Part shown: positions 22,641 through 35,266 of the stretch, piece by piece
Numbering within the stretch: the first letter of the stretch is position 1
How the letters are laid out: the number at the start of each line of letters is the position of its first letter
Assembly (NCBI GenBank): GCA_029204225.1
Contig: CM055098.1
Location: 14,646,533-14,710,532 of the forward strand
Direction: 5' to 3'
Length of the DNA: 64,000 nt
From: Diphasiastrum complanatum
Lineage: Eukaryota > Streptophyta > Lycopodiopsida > Lycopodiales > Lycopodiaceae
Notes under the pieces: model-generated
Seen by the model: the letters and a program-made list of their open reading frames with translations, nothing else
What the model was told of the DNA's origin: nothing
The model's database searches: none
Made by a program: the position numbers and the translations under genes

Positions 22641-22816
22641 GCTGAACTCTCAAGGGGAAAATCGAGTTTGGATCCTCTAATTCAGGTTTGAAGCATATTA
22701 GCAAGAGGAGTGGTAGAGTGCACTTACCCGTTGAACTCTCAAAGGGAAAATCGACCTTGGATCCTTTAATTCAGTTTGAAGCATATTAGCAAGAGGAGTG
22801 GTAGAGTGCACTTCCA
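22641..22816 (+). repeat. Two-unit tandem repeat (about 89 bp) after the primer-binding site
   Basis: TGAACTCTCAARGGGAAAAT, GGATCCT and GAAGCATATTAGCAAGAGG occur in both units (starting near 22641 and 22730). It lies in the untranslated leader of the LTR element. Confidence 0.85.
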
Positions 22817-25800
22817 CCGGGTTATCTTTTTGTTAATATTGTCTCTAATTGAAGTGATTCACTTCTGATTTTTTTTGTGGAACCTTGAGAGAATTTCTAT
22901 GGATGTAGTAAGATTTGTGTTTATGAATCCAGTAGCTTGTTTCCCATGTCATTAAAGATAGATAACATGCAGAACTAGTTATGTTTGTTGATAGATTTGG
23001 TGTTTCAATTTATCCTGTAAAACAAACTGTTAGAAACTAGTAACCATGATTCTGCTATTTGCATGCTGAGGATATTAATCCTCCAGTGTTGTATGCCAAG
23101 TATGGATTATGGAAGGGAACTGCTGTTATAACAACTCTTTATTGGTATGCGGTAAGCAGAGGCCTGTTAAACCTCATCTGTGTGTTTTTCTGTTCCCTGA
23201 AAAAATCATTGACAGTTCTACTTTCAGATTGGTTTAACCTTTTTGATATGGAAGGATTGGAATGGGGAGCATGCAGATCCCGTTGCTAGCAGAAGAGAAT
23301 GTAACCCTGTGACCAGAAATCCGTGTTCTGCTGTCTGGAAAAGATTGGAGTTAACCTCATTACTCTAGATAATACTGTATTTCAGTTCACAGAGGTAGCA
23401 AAGGACAATAGAATTTGTCTTATAAGCTATTGAACTGATAGGCAGTTGAATTTTCTTGCTTGCTGAGGGCTGGAAGACAACCTTGATGGCTATTTCGGAT
23501 CACTCTTGCTTACCATATGTGTGTTTTTCCGTTTGGAAGACCTGTGGAACAAAGAGTAAAAGCCAGTAAGAAAGGAATGGACCTCACCTCCTGGAAACTA
23601 GTAGAGTGGCTGCAAAGGAGGGTTGATAGCTGGAATCTTGGCCAGTAACTGGAAATCTTGGCCAGTAACTCGAATATCCTGGATCTGACAACTGCTTGGA
23701 GCCTAATGGTGACAACATGTATGTAGATCAGTGGAGGAGATAGAGCGCTGAGGAACCAGTTATGAAGTGCAAGAACATGATGCCTCTGATCAAAATGTTG
23801 ATAGGCACCCTTGTTGACCTCTTATGCAACCAATTTGAAACTCGTACTGATGGCTTTGGAGCTCGTTGACAGTCTGGATGACACAAATTTTGCTCCATTG
23901 ATGGTCGTGGTAGAGCCTCGATCTGTGGTAGCAAGAGAGGGGGGTGCGCAGGCAGCAAAACAGCAGTAGTTCGATTCTTTCCCAGGAGAGGAGGCGTCCT
24001 AGAGGTGTGTGCATGCAATAGGATTGAGGAATCGAGCAACCATCGCGGTTGTAGCCGCCAAGATGATGGAAAAGGAGTGAACCCTTAGGGTTTGAAGGGG
24101 ACCTCTTGTTTCCCTCGTTGGCAGCATGTGTTGGAGGGAGGTGCTCAGATTTTATTTCTGGTGGCTATGGAGACACTGAACGAGCCTCCATCTTCTCTTA
24201 GTTTTTGGGAAAACCCTCTTAGGGTTTGCTTAAACTTGAAGGCAATGTTGTTAGGCTTGTTGGTTTTTTTTCCCCTTGTGATGGTATATGGACTCGTCTT
24301 TTCGACGCTCATACAAGTGTTTTAAATTTCGGCTTTCAGTCAGCTTATGTGGAACTTGAGTACAATTATTCGTGGTCAAGCAGTATTAATCGATTTTCGA
24401 TGGGAATTTTTTTCAAAATCGATCTTGACGGAACGAAAGGAGTGGAACAGTTCTCAGGCATATACCCGGTTTAGGAATCCGATTCCTTGGTACGATGCTA
24501 TTTAAACCTATTAATTCTAGAGTATTGGTACTCCCAGTAGAGAGAATTAAATTGTGTTTTGTTTTTCTCTTTTTCAAATCGGTAGAACACCAATCAGTTG
24601 GTTATTGTGGTTTTGATGATTTAGGTCATTAAAATTGAACAAACTAAAAGCTTTTGAAATATTTGTTAAATAATTAATGGTGAAAAATTTATAGTATTTG
24701 GAGGTAATTCTTTATTCAACAATATTATTTTCGGGTGAATACAGTGTAGGAAGTACCCGAATCCAAATCTTATTTCCCATTAATTACAGATAATTTTAAT
24801 GAAGTAATTCTTAAAGCCAGTAAGTGAAAAGGGCGAACAGTCCAATTTTATTGGAAAAATCATAATAATAGGAATTGACAAAACTGGTTTCATTTCCAGT
24901 AAAATTTTATGGTGAATTATATTCAAAAGATCAGACTAGTACTGTTTCACATACTAGTAGATGATTTTTGATGTATCAATTATTCAACCCAGGTATAGGA
25001 TAGAAATGGAATTGTTTCTGACTTTTTCCTATAGTAATTAATTTTTTAAAAAACATTTACTAATGTCGTTACATCATCTTGATATCTTAATTGAAGGATT
25101 TTCAGGGAACTGAAAATTCTAAGTAGGGAAGAAGAGTGGACATCAGTGGTAGTAAGTGTGATTGGGAAATGTATTTCACAATTAGGATTTTGGTCATCTC
25201 TGTAAATAATTGCTTAATACCAGTTATTAATTTCCAAGGTAGAATTCATTTAGTTGAATTCATAGCTTATATCTTTGTAACCATTGAGTAATCCGCAGTT
25301 TTGGATGTCAATTGTGATATTAGAAGTAGAATCTGATATATGGATAACATTGGATCTGTTAGTTGATAGGAGTTTGTCCCTAGAGTTAATGCTCTTGGAT
25401 CCAGGGGGATTTGAAGCTTATCATTCACCTGTAAGGATCAGAATGTAGTGTTGAACCATGTTAATTCTTTTGTCTAAATCACAAAGTCAGGTGTGGATTT
25501 GTGGTATACATCTGATGGGCATGCCAGTCATCCAAATAAATGGATTCTCTAGTGTTTGGGAACAAGAGATAATATCCTATAGTGATTATAGGATAGCTAG
25601 AAGATCAGTGGATCTTTAGAACATCAGATAAGGCGGTTAAAGATTTTCTGGAAGAAAAAGCTGATGGTATGGGACATCAGTAATTTTGGAAATGGAATTT
25701 TAGGACTGTAAAGATCTGATGATCAATGGTGTGTTTTAGTACCTGGTCGCGATATTGGAAAAATAAAACCGTTTGATCAAATGTGGGGTATTTTCATATG

Positions 25801-27865
25801 ATAGTGGATGTAAGCTTACTAAAGTTGAAGAGGATCATGATGTAGATGAGACATTATGGGAAATTTTGAGGTTAATCTAAATCTCAATGTGGTATATCTC
25901 ATTATTTACAAAATCAGAGGCCCTGAAATCTATTTCTCGCTTGCTTAATTAATCCTTTACTTCTTAGTAATTTCTCGAATATAGGATATCAGACTGATTT
26001 ATATGATTCTTTCCAGCATGAAGTTATTTTTCTGAAAGACTGTTATGTCATATAAATTACTACTTGTGTGAATAGACTGGGAATTCAGATAAATTCTAAG
26101 GTTAAAATATTTCAATTTCTTAAACCATGGAATATCTCTGTTGCATAAATAAATTTCGATGGAATAGTAGTTTCTATCACTCATAAGCAAGTGGCATAGA
26201 CAAGCTTTTGCGAAGCACTAGAAGATTTCCTTGAGAGTTTCAAACATTCAATTAGAATGTTTCATTTGTGAGTTCGACAATTAAAGGGGCTTGAAGTGAA
26301 GCCTCAAACTTGACATCTTTAAAATTTTCATCTTGAGGATCCTCTAATGAGTTGGAAAATTGACAAGGGATAACAAAACTTCATAAAATAATGTTCAAGG
26401 TGAAATTTGATTCACTTTGCTTGGATACCTTAATGATGGCCTTAGGCCTAGGTAGAACTTATCTAAAAGTTGTCCCATCATGTGAAAAGTGTAGAATCAA
26501 ATAACAGAGAGTAAAATTGGACATATAGAAGTTTTTTTTTTATGTTATTTTGATTCTACGAGGGAGTGTACATGCTCTTCACAAAACCAAAAATCATTCG
26601 AATTAAACACTAACGGAGAGCATTTAGGAGTTACTTACCATTGCTTTGACTGTGCTAAGTAAGTTTGATTTGAAAAGGGATTACCATCAATTAAGTTGTT
26701 GTTGATGTCTGCCATTGTTTTTTGTGGTCAAACTTTTAACAGGAGTTACTCAACTTTTGTTTTGTGTCCACTTGTTATAATCTGTCTTCCTTTGCTTATT
26801 GAAATTTAAAAGTCTTAATCAGGAAATGTGCTATTTTTTTGGCTTCATGAAGTATAAAATTATCCTTTTTAACTAAGAGATTAGGGCAGCAAGGCATCAG
26901 GACCTCATGGATTAATTCACCATTCAAAACACTGAACTATAGCTGAGCTTTAGAGAAGAGTTTCACAATTTACCTCAATTTGTTCTGATTATGGGAGCTG
27001 ATTATTGGCAAGTTAATTTCTAGCATAATTCGGCTTGTGGAAGATATAGAATAATCTTCTCCATAAATGTTTGAAACATATCACCTAACAAATTGCTGAC
27101 TACACGATCTTGATCTGATTTCCATGATGGTCGCAGTAATTTTGGGACAAGACATTGTTTAGACCTTAGCTTAATATCCTGTTAGTATGCCTCCAACAGA
27201 GAAAGAGGGTATTACTTCATGTGCTTTTAGTTTCAATAATTTTTAAACCTCAAAGGTTGTTGCTATGGACCCTGAGCACATCCACTATGGATTGATCTAC
27301 TCCAATTAGGCCACTGTCTATCAAGCTGCTTTTACAACAACCATGGATGATGGTGTAGAGCTTCATTTGCAGATTTTGGCAAGATTTAAGAACAACAATA
27401 AGAATTTGATAGCAAAAGCGTCCTATGTTTTCTATCTGTAAGAACCACTAGTTGGAGGCATTGAGAAATAGCTGTGAACATTAGACAGCCAAAGTTGTAA
27501 ATGTCAAAAATCTTACAACCGTTTCAAGCTTATCACGATTCAAAGTAAGAGCATTTGCACCTTTGATTCCTTGCATATAATTCCAAACTCAGCCTGCATT
27601 TGCAAGAAACAATCATTCGCTATTTAGGAAGTATTGTTCTTCAGTGTTGTCCTAGAAGAAACAAGTGAAACAAATGATATAATAGCAGTTATGTTTACTA
27701 ATAAAGGTAAACATCGTACCTCTGCAGTTCTATGAACTGCTGCCATCACTTGTACATCACATGAATGTTATGTGCCTTGAGCAACAAATACAACAACAAT
27801 TAACTATAGCATTTATGGAAAATAAATCCATATCGACCAGAAGGAACAAAACAAGTACAGCCTAC
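22817..27865. other. Long stretch without a recognisable gene
   Basis: About 5 kb, mostly AT-rich. Probably the decayed inside of the LTR element that starts at 22080, but I can show no gag or pol domain. A short phrase near 26660-26700 (FDLKRDYHQL) resembles the DLxSGYHQI motif of Gypsy-type reverse transcriptases, yet stops surround it. Open frames at 23059-23289 and 24092-24474 lack motifs. Confidence 0.4.
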
Positions 27866-27984
27866 CTCCACAAATAGCTTATAAAGCTTCTTCAGGTCCT
27901 CAGGCTTGCAATCTGAGAAGTGTGTCTTAAATTCCTGCAGAGGACCCATACTTGTTTTAGACACGTGATTTCGCAGCTCAATAA
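27866..27984 (-). pseudogene. Orphan exon of an unidentified host gene
   Basis: On the minus strand a 119-bp segment sits between a good acceptor (GCGTTAG) and a good donor (GTAGGC). It encodes VIELRNHVSKTSMGPLQEF followed by KTHFSDCKPEDLKKLYKLFVE. Its codon use and composition look like a conserved cytosolic or nuclear protein exon rather than chance or retroelement sequence. I do not recognise the protein. I found no convincing neighbouring exon: a 33-bp candidate further along (AEFGIICKESK, near 27570-27610) is too short to trust. It is either a captured gene fragment or the relic of a broken gene. Confidence 0.45.
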
Positions 27985-29467
27985 CTAACGCAAGCCACAA
28001 TTAAAAGTTCTTCACTACTTTTGTGGGGTATATAAAAAATGGGTGTCCTTTGCGTCACTGAAGGATTGTTTTCCTTGCAACAATAACCTTTGCTCAAAAT
28101 CATTACTGAGCACCTTCGAAAGATGCATAATAACATGCATTCTCTAGTTACTAAAAAGTTTCATGGCTATTGGATCTTAGAATATGTGAGTAAATTTCAA
28201 CATCAAGAAAGTAGAGCCAATCACTCATTAAATTTCAGTGATGGCTACCTAGAGTTAAATGGTCCTTATTAAAACGACTCCCAAGACTCCCAATCCGGAT
28301 AAAGCTCCAAGAACACAAAGGGGAAGTGCAGTAGACTAAACCAACCCAACCAATCCTAGATCTCCTTTGATCTAGCCCCTGAGCACTAGGGAATTTGGCA
28401 AATCATAAAGAAAGGAAGCGCTTACCAATCCAACAACATAACGGCCGCAGACTCTCAATGATCCTCATGGACGCGGGTGAGGGTATATAGAGTGCGGAAA
28501 CCACCCCGTCTGCCCATGCACTAAATCCACATGTAAGCATACTATCAGTCCATGCCAAACTCCCACGCATGTCCACTGCATGTAGGTACCCCTAACCCAT
28601 AATAGCCAAGACCCATGCATAATTCTAGCCAAGTGCTTCCAGGTGCATTCCCTTACCATTTGCTTCTCCTTGGCATCTCTCAAATTACTTGAACCACTTG
28701 TAACTTGCTCACAAGCCCTCCATGGTTTCCATTTGCATTTTATTTCATTCCTTATGTTTTGGTAAGAATATGACTCGAAAACGTAATATCGAGGAGCGAT
28801 GGAGCTACATACTATAGTTGATGCTATTTTAAAGCTTCTTGCTTTTTCAAAATCAGCCTCTTTCATAATTAGAAATGGCTATTGAGGCCATTCAGAAACA
28901 TGCCCTCCCAAAGAGTTGGATTATTAAAAAATGCCTAAAATAATTCGAGTGTCTAGAAAAAAAACTTGTTGTGCATGGCGGAATAAACTATCTTCCTCTT
29001 TCATAATGCATGACTACACAATAGTGATAGAAATTATGTTTGATCTTATAGTAACTAACTTTGAAATCAACAGCAATGTTGTACTACCTATCACAAAGGA
29101 TCAAGCCCAACACTTTGGCAGAATTTACTTGAACACTATAGTGATTACGTAGCCAAACAATTAAGCATTGAATTATCAGACAAATAATTTGTCGTGAAAC
29201 GCTAGACAAATAATTAGTCGCGAAGAACTACAGAAACACATACATTCTGAGACAAAGCTGAACGCAACAAAGGATAGTATTGATTCAGTATGAAAATGTA
29301 ATAGAAGTAAATGAGTACAATAAGTTGCGGATCAAAATTGTGTACTGTATGCTATCTCTGAGCGGCTAAAATGAAAGCCTGATTTAATGCGCAATGCTGA
29401 TAAGTAGTAGTGCTAAAACAACTCTAAGAAGTGAGCTAGAATGCTCATGAGTGTTCAAGCTCGCAGG

Positions 29468-29533
<66 letters not shown>

Positions 29534-29570
29534 AACTATTCAAATGCTTGATCATAACTTAAAAACTATA
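27985..29570. other. Non-coding stretch with (GA)n run
   Basis: No gene seen. A GA microsatellite runs from about 29470 to 29531. Two short ATAATTNGTCG words repeat near 29185-29222. Confidence 0.5.
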
Positions 29571-29639
29571 TGGCAAACTGTGTAAAAACACTTGTGATTC
29601 TGCAGACACTATAAAAACACGAAAAAATCTATAGAATTG
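29571..29639 (-). repeat. Distal piece of a Copia LTR split by a Gypsy insertion
   Basis: Read on the minus strand, this piece starts CAATTCTATAGATT and continues with GTCTGCAGAATCACAAGTG and TTTTTACACAG. It matches the inside of the Copia LTRs at 59-60 kb (CAATTCTGCAGATT, TGCAGAATTACAAGTG). The first part of this LTR is at 33492-33425, on the far side of the Gypsy element. Confidence 0.8.
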
Positions 29640-30775
29640 TGTTGACAGATCCCCTGCTCCAGAGGACCTGTTGTTTACTTTTCTACTTCTTGCTTACAGA
29701 TCTATTTCTTGCCTATTACCAGGCTTGTTTGGGCATTACTTGACTGTTTCTTATGTGTTACAATGCCCAGGCCAGGCAGAAACGGACTGAATAACTCTGT
29801 AGTATAGATTTTCTTTGTCCTGCCAGGGATGTCACTCTTGAATGCACTTACATTCTACATAGGATGCAAGCCAAGAACGCTCATTCACAGATCAGCATGC
29901 AAACCAATGAACGTTCAATAGTTTCTACAGCTACCTACACTTAAAACGGACTGAAATCAGAGCCTACACTACATTAACACTAAGCTACCTTGCATAACTT
30001 GACAAAAACAAGAAACAAAGCTAAACTACAGCATGTTAGAAGTCCAAGAATCAAGAAACTAGCCAGCCTTTTGATTTTTGGACATCCAAAGAACATCAAG
30101 AACTAGAATGTTAGAGAATATGCAAGATTTATGCCACATTTCTAGCCTCTTAAGTTTACTTGAATGCTGGCTCCTACATTAATCCACAAGAAAAAATGAA
30201 ATCTAATCCACAACTAGGAAAGCAAGAAAACTATTCCACTCTAAATCCACAACCACACACAATATGAATGGAAGGGCATGATCGTAGGGGCATCACTCAA
30301 GAAAACCATCATGATCAACGAGCTTAGTGTAGCATCAAACTCATAGAAAATCTTCTTATTAAACATGGAGTAGATACAATGCAAAATGCTCCTCTTCACA
30401 AAGAGAGAGTCTCTTAAATAAGCAAGAGAGCTTCTTAGCTGGCATCCTAGTGGAATTTCCACATTTCACAAGTTACAAGTGGAATATTGCTCTCCACTAG
30501 AGGTCACCATCAAAAGGTGGCTCGCTCTACTTTCTTTAAGAGGGGTCTACTTGCATTTATTACATTTGCTTAGAAATACTAGTTCCTACATGGTCATTCC
30601 ATCTTCCGGGATTCACCATGAGGCTTACACAGTTCTTGCATGTCTTTCCTAGCTAGTATTTCTCGGCTCTCATACTCGGCTCTCAATCTTCATTAGTCTC
30701 GTCTTCTCAGAGACCTCCTTGGTCTAAGGTGAGAGGTGCTCTTGAGTTGCTCTGTCCGAGTATCTTGGGGAAATA
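29640..30775 (-). repeat. 3' LTR of the nested Gypsy element
   Basis: Reverse complement of about 18758-19900. It lacks roughly the first 22 bases of the LTR (TGTTGGCTGATTCTGATGAA is missing) but keeps the terminal CTGTCAACA. Confidence 0.87.
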
Positions 30776-31357
30776 AACAAACGTTACAGATAGTGAGAAC
30801 TATATAGTACTTGTCGAACAAACTTGCATTCATCAACATTGATAATGTACCTTGATAGTTGCAATATTTCAAGTGTTTTGTAGAGTAATGTGACTTACTC
30901 TGACATGCCCTTGTTAAAACAAGACAGGGTTGGTGACACTAAAATCTATCATCATGGATAACAGATGTTGTAAGATATAGCGTGAGATGCAGGTATCATT
31001 GAGGTACTATGTCCTGAGGACCTCTGTGAACAAGAGATTCAAAATCGAATCTCTAAATGTATTTCTAAATCCTAGATGTATTGTGTATTGGCACATTGGA
31101 AATCTTATTTGCATGTGGAAAAACAAATAGATTGGAGTTTGTAGAAAGGGAGAAAAACTGTCAATTCCCTATGGAGGTTGCTCGTGGTTGGACATTGTAG
31201 CAGATGACAAAATATCGGTTTCACTTTCTTTCGACAAGGACTCATTTCATATTGTGTTTTTTCATTATGGAGCTGGTGTATTGGACGGTGATGTAGTAGA
31301 AGTTTACAAGAAACTTCTCGATTGAGCAGCAGGTTTAACTGTTGGTTGCTATGGTGC

Positions 31358-32732
31358 TCATGTTGTTGTCGTGAAGATCCTATTGTGATTCATAACTAAC
31401 GTGACGGACAGGTAGGATCTTAGTTGGTTGCTTTGAACAGTCTTTGAAACTGTGTTTTCGGATACAGTCGGGACACTCAGCATGGTACTGGGTCTTAACT
31501 GGACAACCAACCATGAAGTGGCCGGTTTCACCACAGATGAAGCATCTAGTGTGCAGTGGCCCTTGTATAACTGCATAGCCATCTTGTATGGCTAGTGGGT
31601 CTGGACTTTCTGATGGATAGTCAGGATAAGGCAAGGCATTTCCAGATTGGGATGCGTGTTCTTCATATTGTTGAACTGTATGTGCTTGGATAGGTCGATA
31701 TGAAGGACAAGCATCAACAGGATGCGTAGCCCAACAGTGTGGGCACCATATTGTTTTTCGTCTATAAGGTACCTGTGTAGGGTTTGACTGACCAGACATA
31801 CTGCTTTGGATAGACTTCAGGGTAGCTTGAAACTCATTGGTGAGTTTCTCCATCTGTAGTTGATGTTGCTTATTAAGCAACTCCAACTGGGATTTTCAAA
31901 GCTGATCTCGGGTGTCCTCGATCTGCTTTGACTCATGGACAGGAGCACGCGGTGCTCGTCTTTCCCTGGATTTGTCAACATCTGATCCTTCGTCTTCTTC
32001 CTTGATGGCATCAGACATAGCTAACTTTAGGCTCGTATATTCATCATTGGATTTAAGCTCGCGTCTAATCCATCTTGGAAGGCCGACTAAGAACCAGATG
32101 ATGAGCATCTATTCAGAGGGTTGTTCTTGTACTTGACTTTTGAGACATTTGAAATGCTCAATATAGTCTCGTACTCGTTTGTCTTTTGTCATTTTGATAT
32201 TACTTAGCTTGACAAAAGGGCTTTCTATCAAGCAAAATGGCTTGAAGTGTTTGATAAAGGCCTCCTTCAAGAGTGACCAGTCACGTTTATCTTCACGATC
32301 AAGGTTTAAAAACCATTCTTGTGCTCGATCGATCATGGTCATCGAGAAGAGTTGAATCATGGCGTCGGGTGATGTCTCGCCATATACATCACATGCATTC
32401 TCAAAGATTTACAAAAATCTTTGAGGGTCCGAACTACCATCAAACTTTGGTAGATCTAGTATGGGTGTACGTCTCTCATGATGAGCATTGTGGGTAGCAG
32501 AGACTCCATTAATGTTGGTTTTGGCATGAGATGTTTCAACACCATGAACACGGGTTCTGACTCGCAAAGACTCGGCTCTATCATGTTCTTGTCCTTCGAA
32601 TGGGTTTGTGGATGGCTCGTAGGGTTGGGACCGCATTCGATAGAATCTATGACGTCTGATTTGTTCAGCTACAGGGGACCTGGTCTCATATGGATAATCT
32701 TCTGGGATGTCAAAATTTGTATTGTCGCCCAT
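31358..32732 (-). pseudogene. gag: Gypsy gag with CCHC zinc knuckle
   Basis: Starts MGDNTNFDIPEDYPYE at 32732. The Gypsy gag lead-in ILDLPKFDGSSDPQRFL is followed by a TAA, then the same protein continues with the retrotransposon-gag core AQEWFLNLDREDKRDWSLLK and RVRDYIEHF. A second part (from about 31886) has a Gln-rich coil, an HxC-rich stretch (CPHCWATHPVDACPSY) and a CCHC knuckle CFICGETGHFMVGC. It ends at 31380. Gag shells package element RNA. One stop near 32405 and frame changes near 31900-32110 mark it as a pseudogene. Confidence 0.87.
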
Positions 32733-32974
32733 TGGGTATTGTTGTGTCTTTTTGTGTTGGGTATGTGTTTCTGGTGTTTTTTGATTTTATTTTATTTTTA
32801 GGGTTTTTGGTGTTTTTGGATTTTTTAGGGTTTTGGGTGTTTTTTGGATTTTTTAGGGTGTTGAAGGAAGTGAAGGTGGAGACTCAGTATAAAAAGGGCT
32901 TTCTATTGGTATGATGAGTGTTGTTTTTTGGAAAAAAAAAATAAATTTGGTGTTCATGTCTTTTTTTTTTTTTT

Positions 32975-33424
32975 TTAGCATCAAACTCATGAAAAATCTT
33001 CTTATCAAGGATGGAGTAGATACAATGCAAAAAGCTCCTCTTCACAAAGAGGGATTCTCTTAAATAAGCAAGAGAGCTCCTTAGCTGGCATCCTAGTGGA
33101 ATTTCCACATTTCACAAATTACAAGTGGAATATTGCTCTCCACTAGAGGTCACCATCAAAAGGTCGCTCACTCTACTTTCTTTAAGAGGGGTCTACTTGC
33201 ATTTATTACATTTGCTTAGAAATACTAGTTTTTACATGGTCATTCCATCTTCCGGAATTCACCATGAGGCTTACACAGTTCTTGCATGTCTTTCCTAGCT
33301 AGTATTTCTCGGCTCTTAGTCTTCATTAGTCTCGTCTTCTCAGAGACCTCCTCGGTCTAAGGTGAGAGGTGCTCTTGAATTGCTCTGTCCGAGTATCTTG
33401 GGGATTCATCAGAATCAGCCAACA
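32975..33424 (-). repeat. 5' LTR of the nested Gypsy element, truncated
   Basis: Carries the first 450 bases or so of the 1.16-kb LTR, then breaks into an A-rich run at about 32960. Its outer end TGTTGGCTGATTCTG abuts the split Copia LTR directly. Confidence 0.85.
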
Positions 33425-33492
33425 AACTGGATAAACAATGGATGAAGATTAAAGTCGATCAGTCGATTAGTAAGAAGGAGAATAATCCAACA
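33425..33492 (-). repeat. Start of a Copia LTR, interrupted by the Gypsy insertion
   Basis: Begins TGTTGGATTATTCTCC at 33492 (minus strand), right after GGGAAG of the Copia 3' end. The same start occurs at 59265 and 60008. It stops at TTTATCCAGTT, where the Gypsy LTR begins. Confidence 0.85.
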
Positions 33493-33499
33493 CTTCCCT

Positions 33500-34343
33500 T
33501 TAATCTGAATCCTTGAATGCCTTGACCTTCAAACTTAGTTCTACACAGAATCTTCTGTGTGATTCCAAACTTAATGCTTTGGTAAAAACATTTGCTGTCA
33601 TATCTTGCATTCTACAGTACTGCAATCTGACCTCTTCGTTGAGAATTTTGCTTCTGATGAAATGATACTTCAGTTTAATGTGCTTACTCCTAGAATGAAA
33701 TCTAGGGTTGGCTAATAAAGCAATGGCACTTTGATTATCACAAAATAATGTCATCATAACATATTGATTCAGACCAATATCTTAAGTTCCTCAACCAAAT
33801 TGCTTCCTTTGTAGCTTGAGAGGTTGCAATATACTCTGATTCAGTGGAAGATAGAGCTATCAAAGATTGCTTGCAACTATTCCAGAAAATTGGACCATTG
33901 TTGAGGAAGAATGTAAATTCGGAAGTGGATTTATGGGTGTCTACATCTCTTGCCCAACTTGCATCTGTGTAACCACTGAGTAAATTGAGTTTGTCATTGC
34001 CGATTGCTCCATAACAAATGCAAAAGTCCATAGTAGCTCGAAGATATCTTGTGACTCTGATAAGAGCCTTCCAATGTGTTATACCATGATTAGTCATAAA
34101 CTGATTAAGAGAGCTGACTGCAAAAGCTATGTCTGGCCTGGTACAGATCATGGCATATATAAGAGATCCTATAATAGAATGGTAAGCATATTCACACATC
34201 TGCTTCTCATCAATTGTTTGGGGACACTGGTCCTTTGACAATTTGAGTCTTGGCTCCATTGGTGAGAGAGCTAACTTACAATTCATCAGATTATATCTGA
34301 CTAACATGTTGTAGACGTACCTCTGTTGTGTAATGTAAACCAA
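33500..34343 (-). pseudogene. Copia-3 reverse transcriptase end and RNase H
   Basis: From 34343 the minus strand encodes the end of Copia RT: ITQQRYVYNMLVRYNLMNCK, YHSIIGSLIYAMICTRPDIA and HWKALIRVTRYLRATMDF. RNase H follows with SGYTDASWARDVDTHKST, LSSTESEYIATSQATKEAIW and CDNQSAIALLANPRFHSRSK. A frame change lies at about 33745. The usual C-terminal end is reached at 33500. The YVDD core is absent because a deletion joins this part to gag at about 34340. Confidence 0.88.
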
Positions 34344-35266
34344 CTTTTGCTTTCTGTCTCTGTGGATTTGTATACCAAGGGGGTTTGTTGGAAACCATCA
34401 AGGATGACTCTTCATCCTCCTCCTCCTCCTGATGTGCAATGTTGTTTTGTTTGCTCTCTTGTGCCTTCTTCTTCTTGAGACATTCTGATGCAAAATGTCC
34501 TTTCTTTCCACATAAAAAACGTTTGTACTTGGACTTGTCTTTGATCTTGCCCTTTGAGCTTGAAGCCTCATCCTCCTCCTTGGTCTCCTTGAAGTGCTTC
34601 TTCTTGCCATTGGTTTTTTTCTTGCCTTTGAATGAGAAATTAGCTTTCTCATCACCATCATGCAGAGAAATAGCACTCATTCTTGCATTGGTATGCATCA
34701 TCCTACACTCTTCAGCCACTAATACATTGTGTAGCTTTTCTATAGTGGGCAAAGTGTCTTGGATTGCAAAGCTTTGGACCAAATCTGTAAAGTCACTCCC
34801 TAGACCATTGAGGACAATCTGAACAAGCTCACTATCTTGAATCTTCTCTCCAATGGAAGCTAACTCCCTATTGAGAGACTTGATTCTTAGCACATAAACT
34901 TGTGCACTCTCATCACTTCACTTCATGCTTTGCAGAATCTGATTCCTAAGCATGAGAACCCTTGAAGTGTTGCTAGAATCATAGATTGATTTTAGAGATT
35001 CCCAAGCCTCTTTAGCATTGGTAAGCTGATACTTCTCTCAATAAATCATTGCTTACATTTATCTTCACACAGTGAAGTTCAAGTCTAGATCTTCTTTTGT
35101 ATTTAGCTAACTCTTGTGCACCTAGAGGTTCATCTTCCTCATCAATCAGAAACTCATAGAGATCCTGGAGCACCATGAGTGACTCCATCCTCACTTTCCA
35201 AATAGCATAATTGGTAGAATTTAGCCTCTCACTAGCTTCTAGAAGATATGCTCCAACAGATCCCAT
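34344..35266 (-). pseudogene. gag: Copia-3 gag, fused by deletion to RT
   Basis: Starts MGSVGAYLLEASERLNSTNY at 35266, with AIWKVRMESLMVLQDLYEFL, the usual Copia gag opening. After a break near 35010 it continues SIGEKIQDSELVQIVLNGLG and SDFTDLVQSFAIQDTLPTIE, then a Lys-rich part and a knuckle-like block (YKRFLCGKKGHFASEC; the first Cys is replaced by Arg). At about 34345 the linker runs directly into late RT sequence, so protease, integrase and most of RT were deleted. Confidence 0.86.

Larger units (their letters stand above)
29640..33424 (-). mobile_element. Gypsy element with gag only, nested in a Copia LTR
   Basis: Minus-strand order: 5' LTR (33424 to about 32975), gag (32732 to 31358), then the 3' LTR (about 30775 to 29640). 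The 5' end reads TGTTGGCTGATTCTG and the 3' end CTGTCAACA. The flanks CAGTT (33429-33425) and CAATT (29639-29635) form a 5-bp target duplication with one mismatch. No protease, RT or integrase remains, so it is non-autonomous. The LTR family is the same as the solo LTR at 18737. Confidence 0.85.

Noticed and set aside
26600-26720. Reverse-transcriptase motif in the 22.8-27.8 kb stretch
   Set aside because: Only one short phrase (FDLKRDYHQL) fits, with stops around it and no further domain; too weak for a feature.
18737-30775. A 12-kb DNA transposon with 1.1-kb terminal inverted repeats
   Set aside because: The two inverted copies are LTRs of one Gypsy family. The left is a solo LTR with its own TAGGG duplication; the right is the 3' LTR of a separate element with a CAGTT/CAATT duplication.
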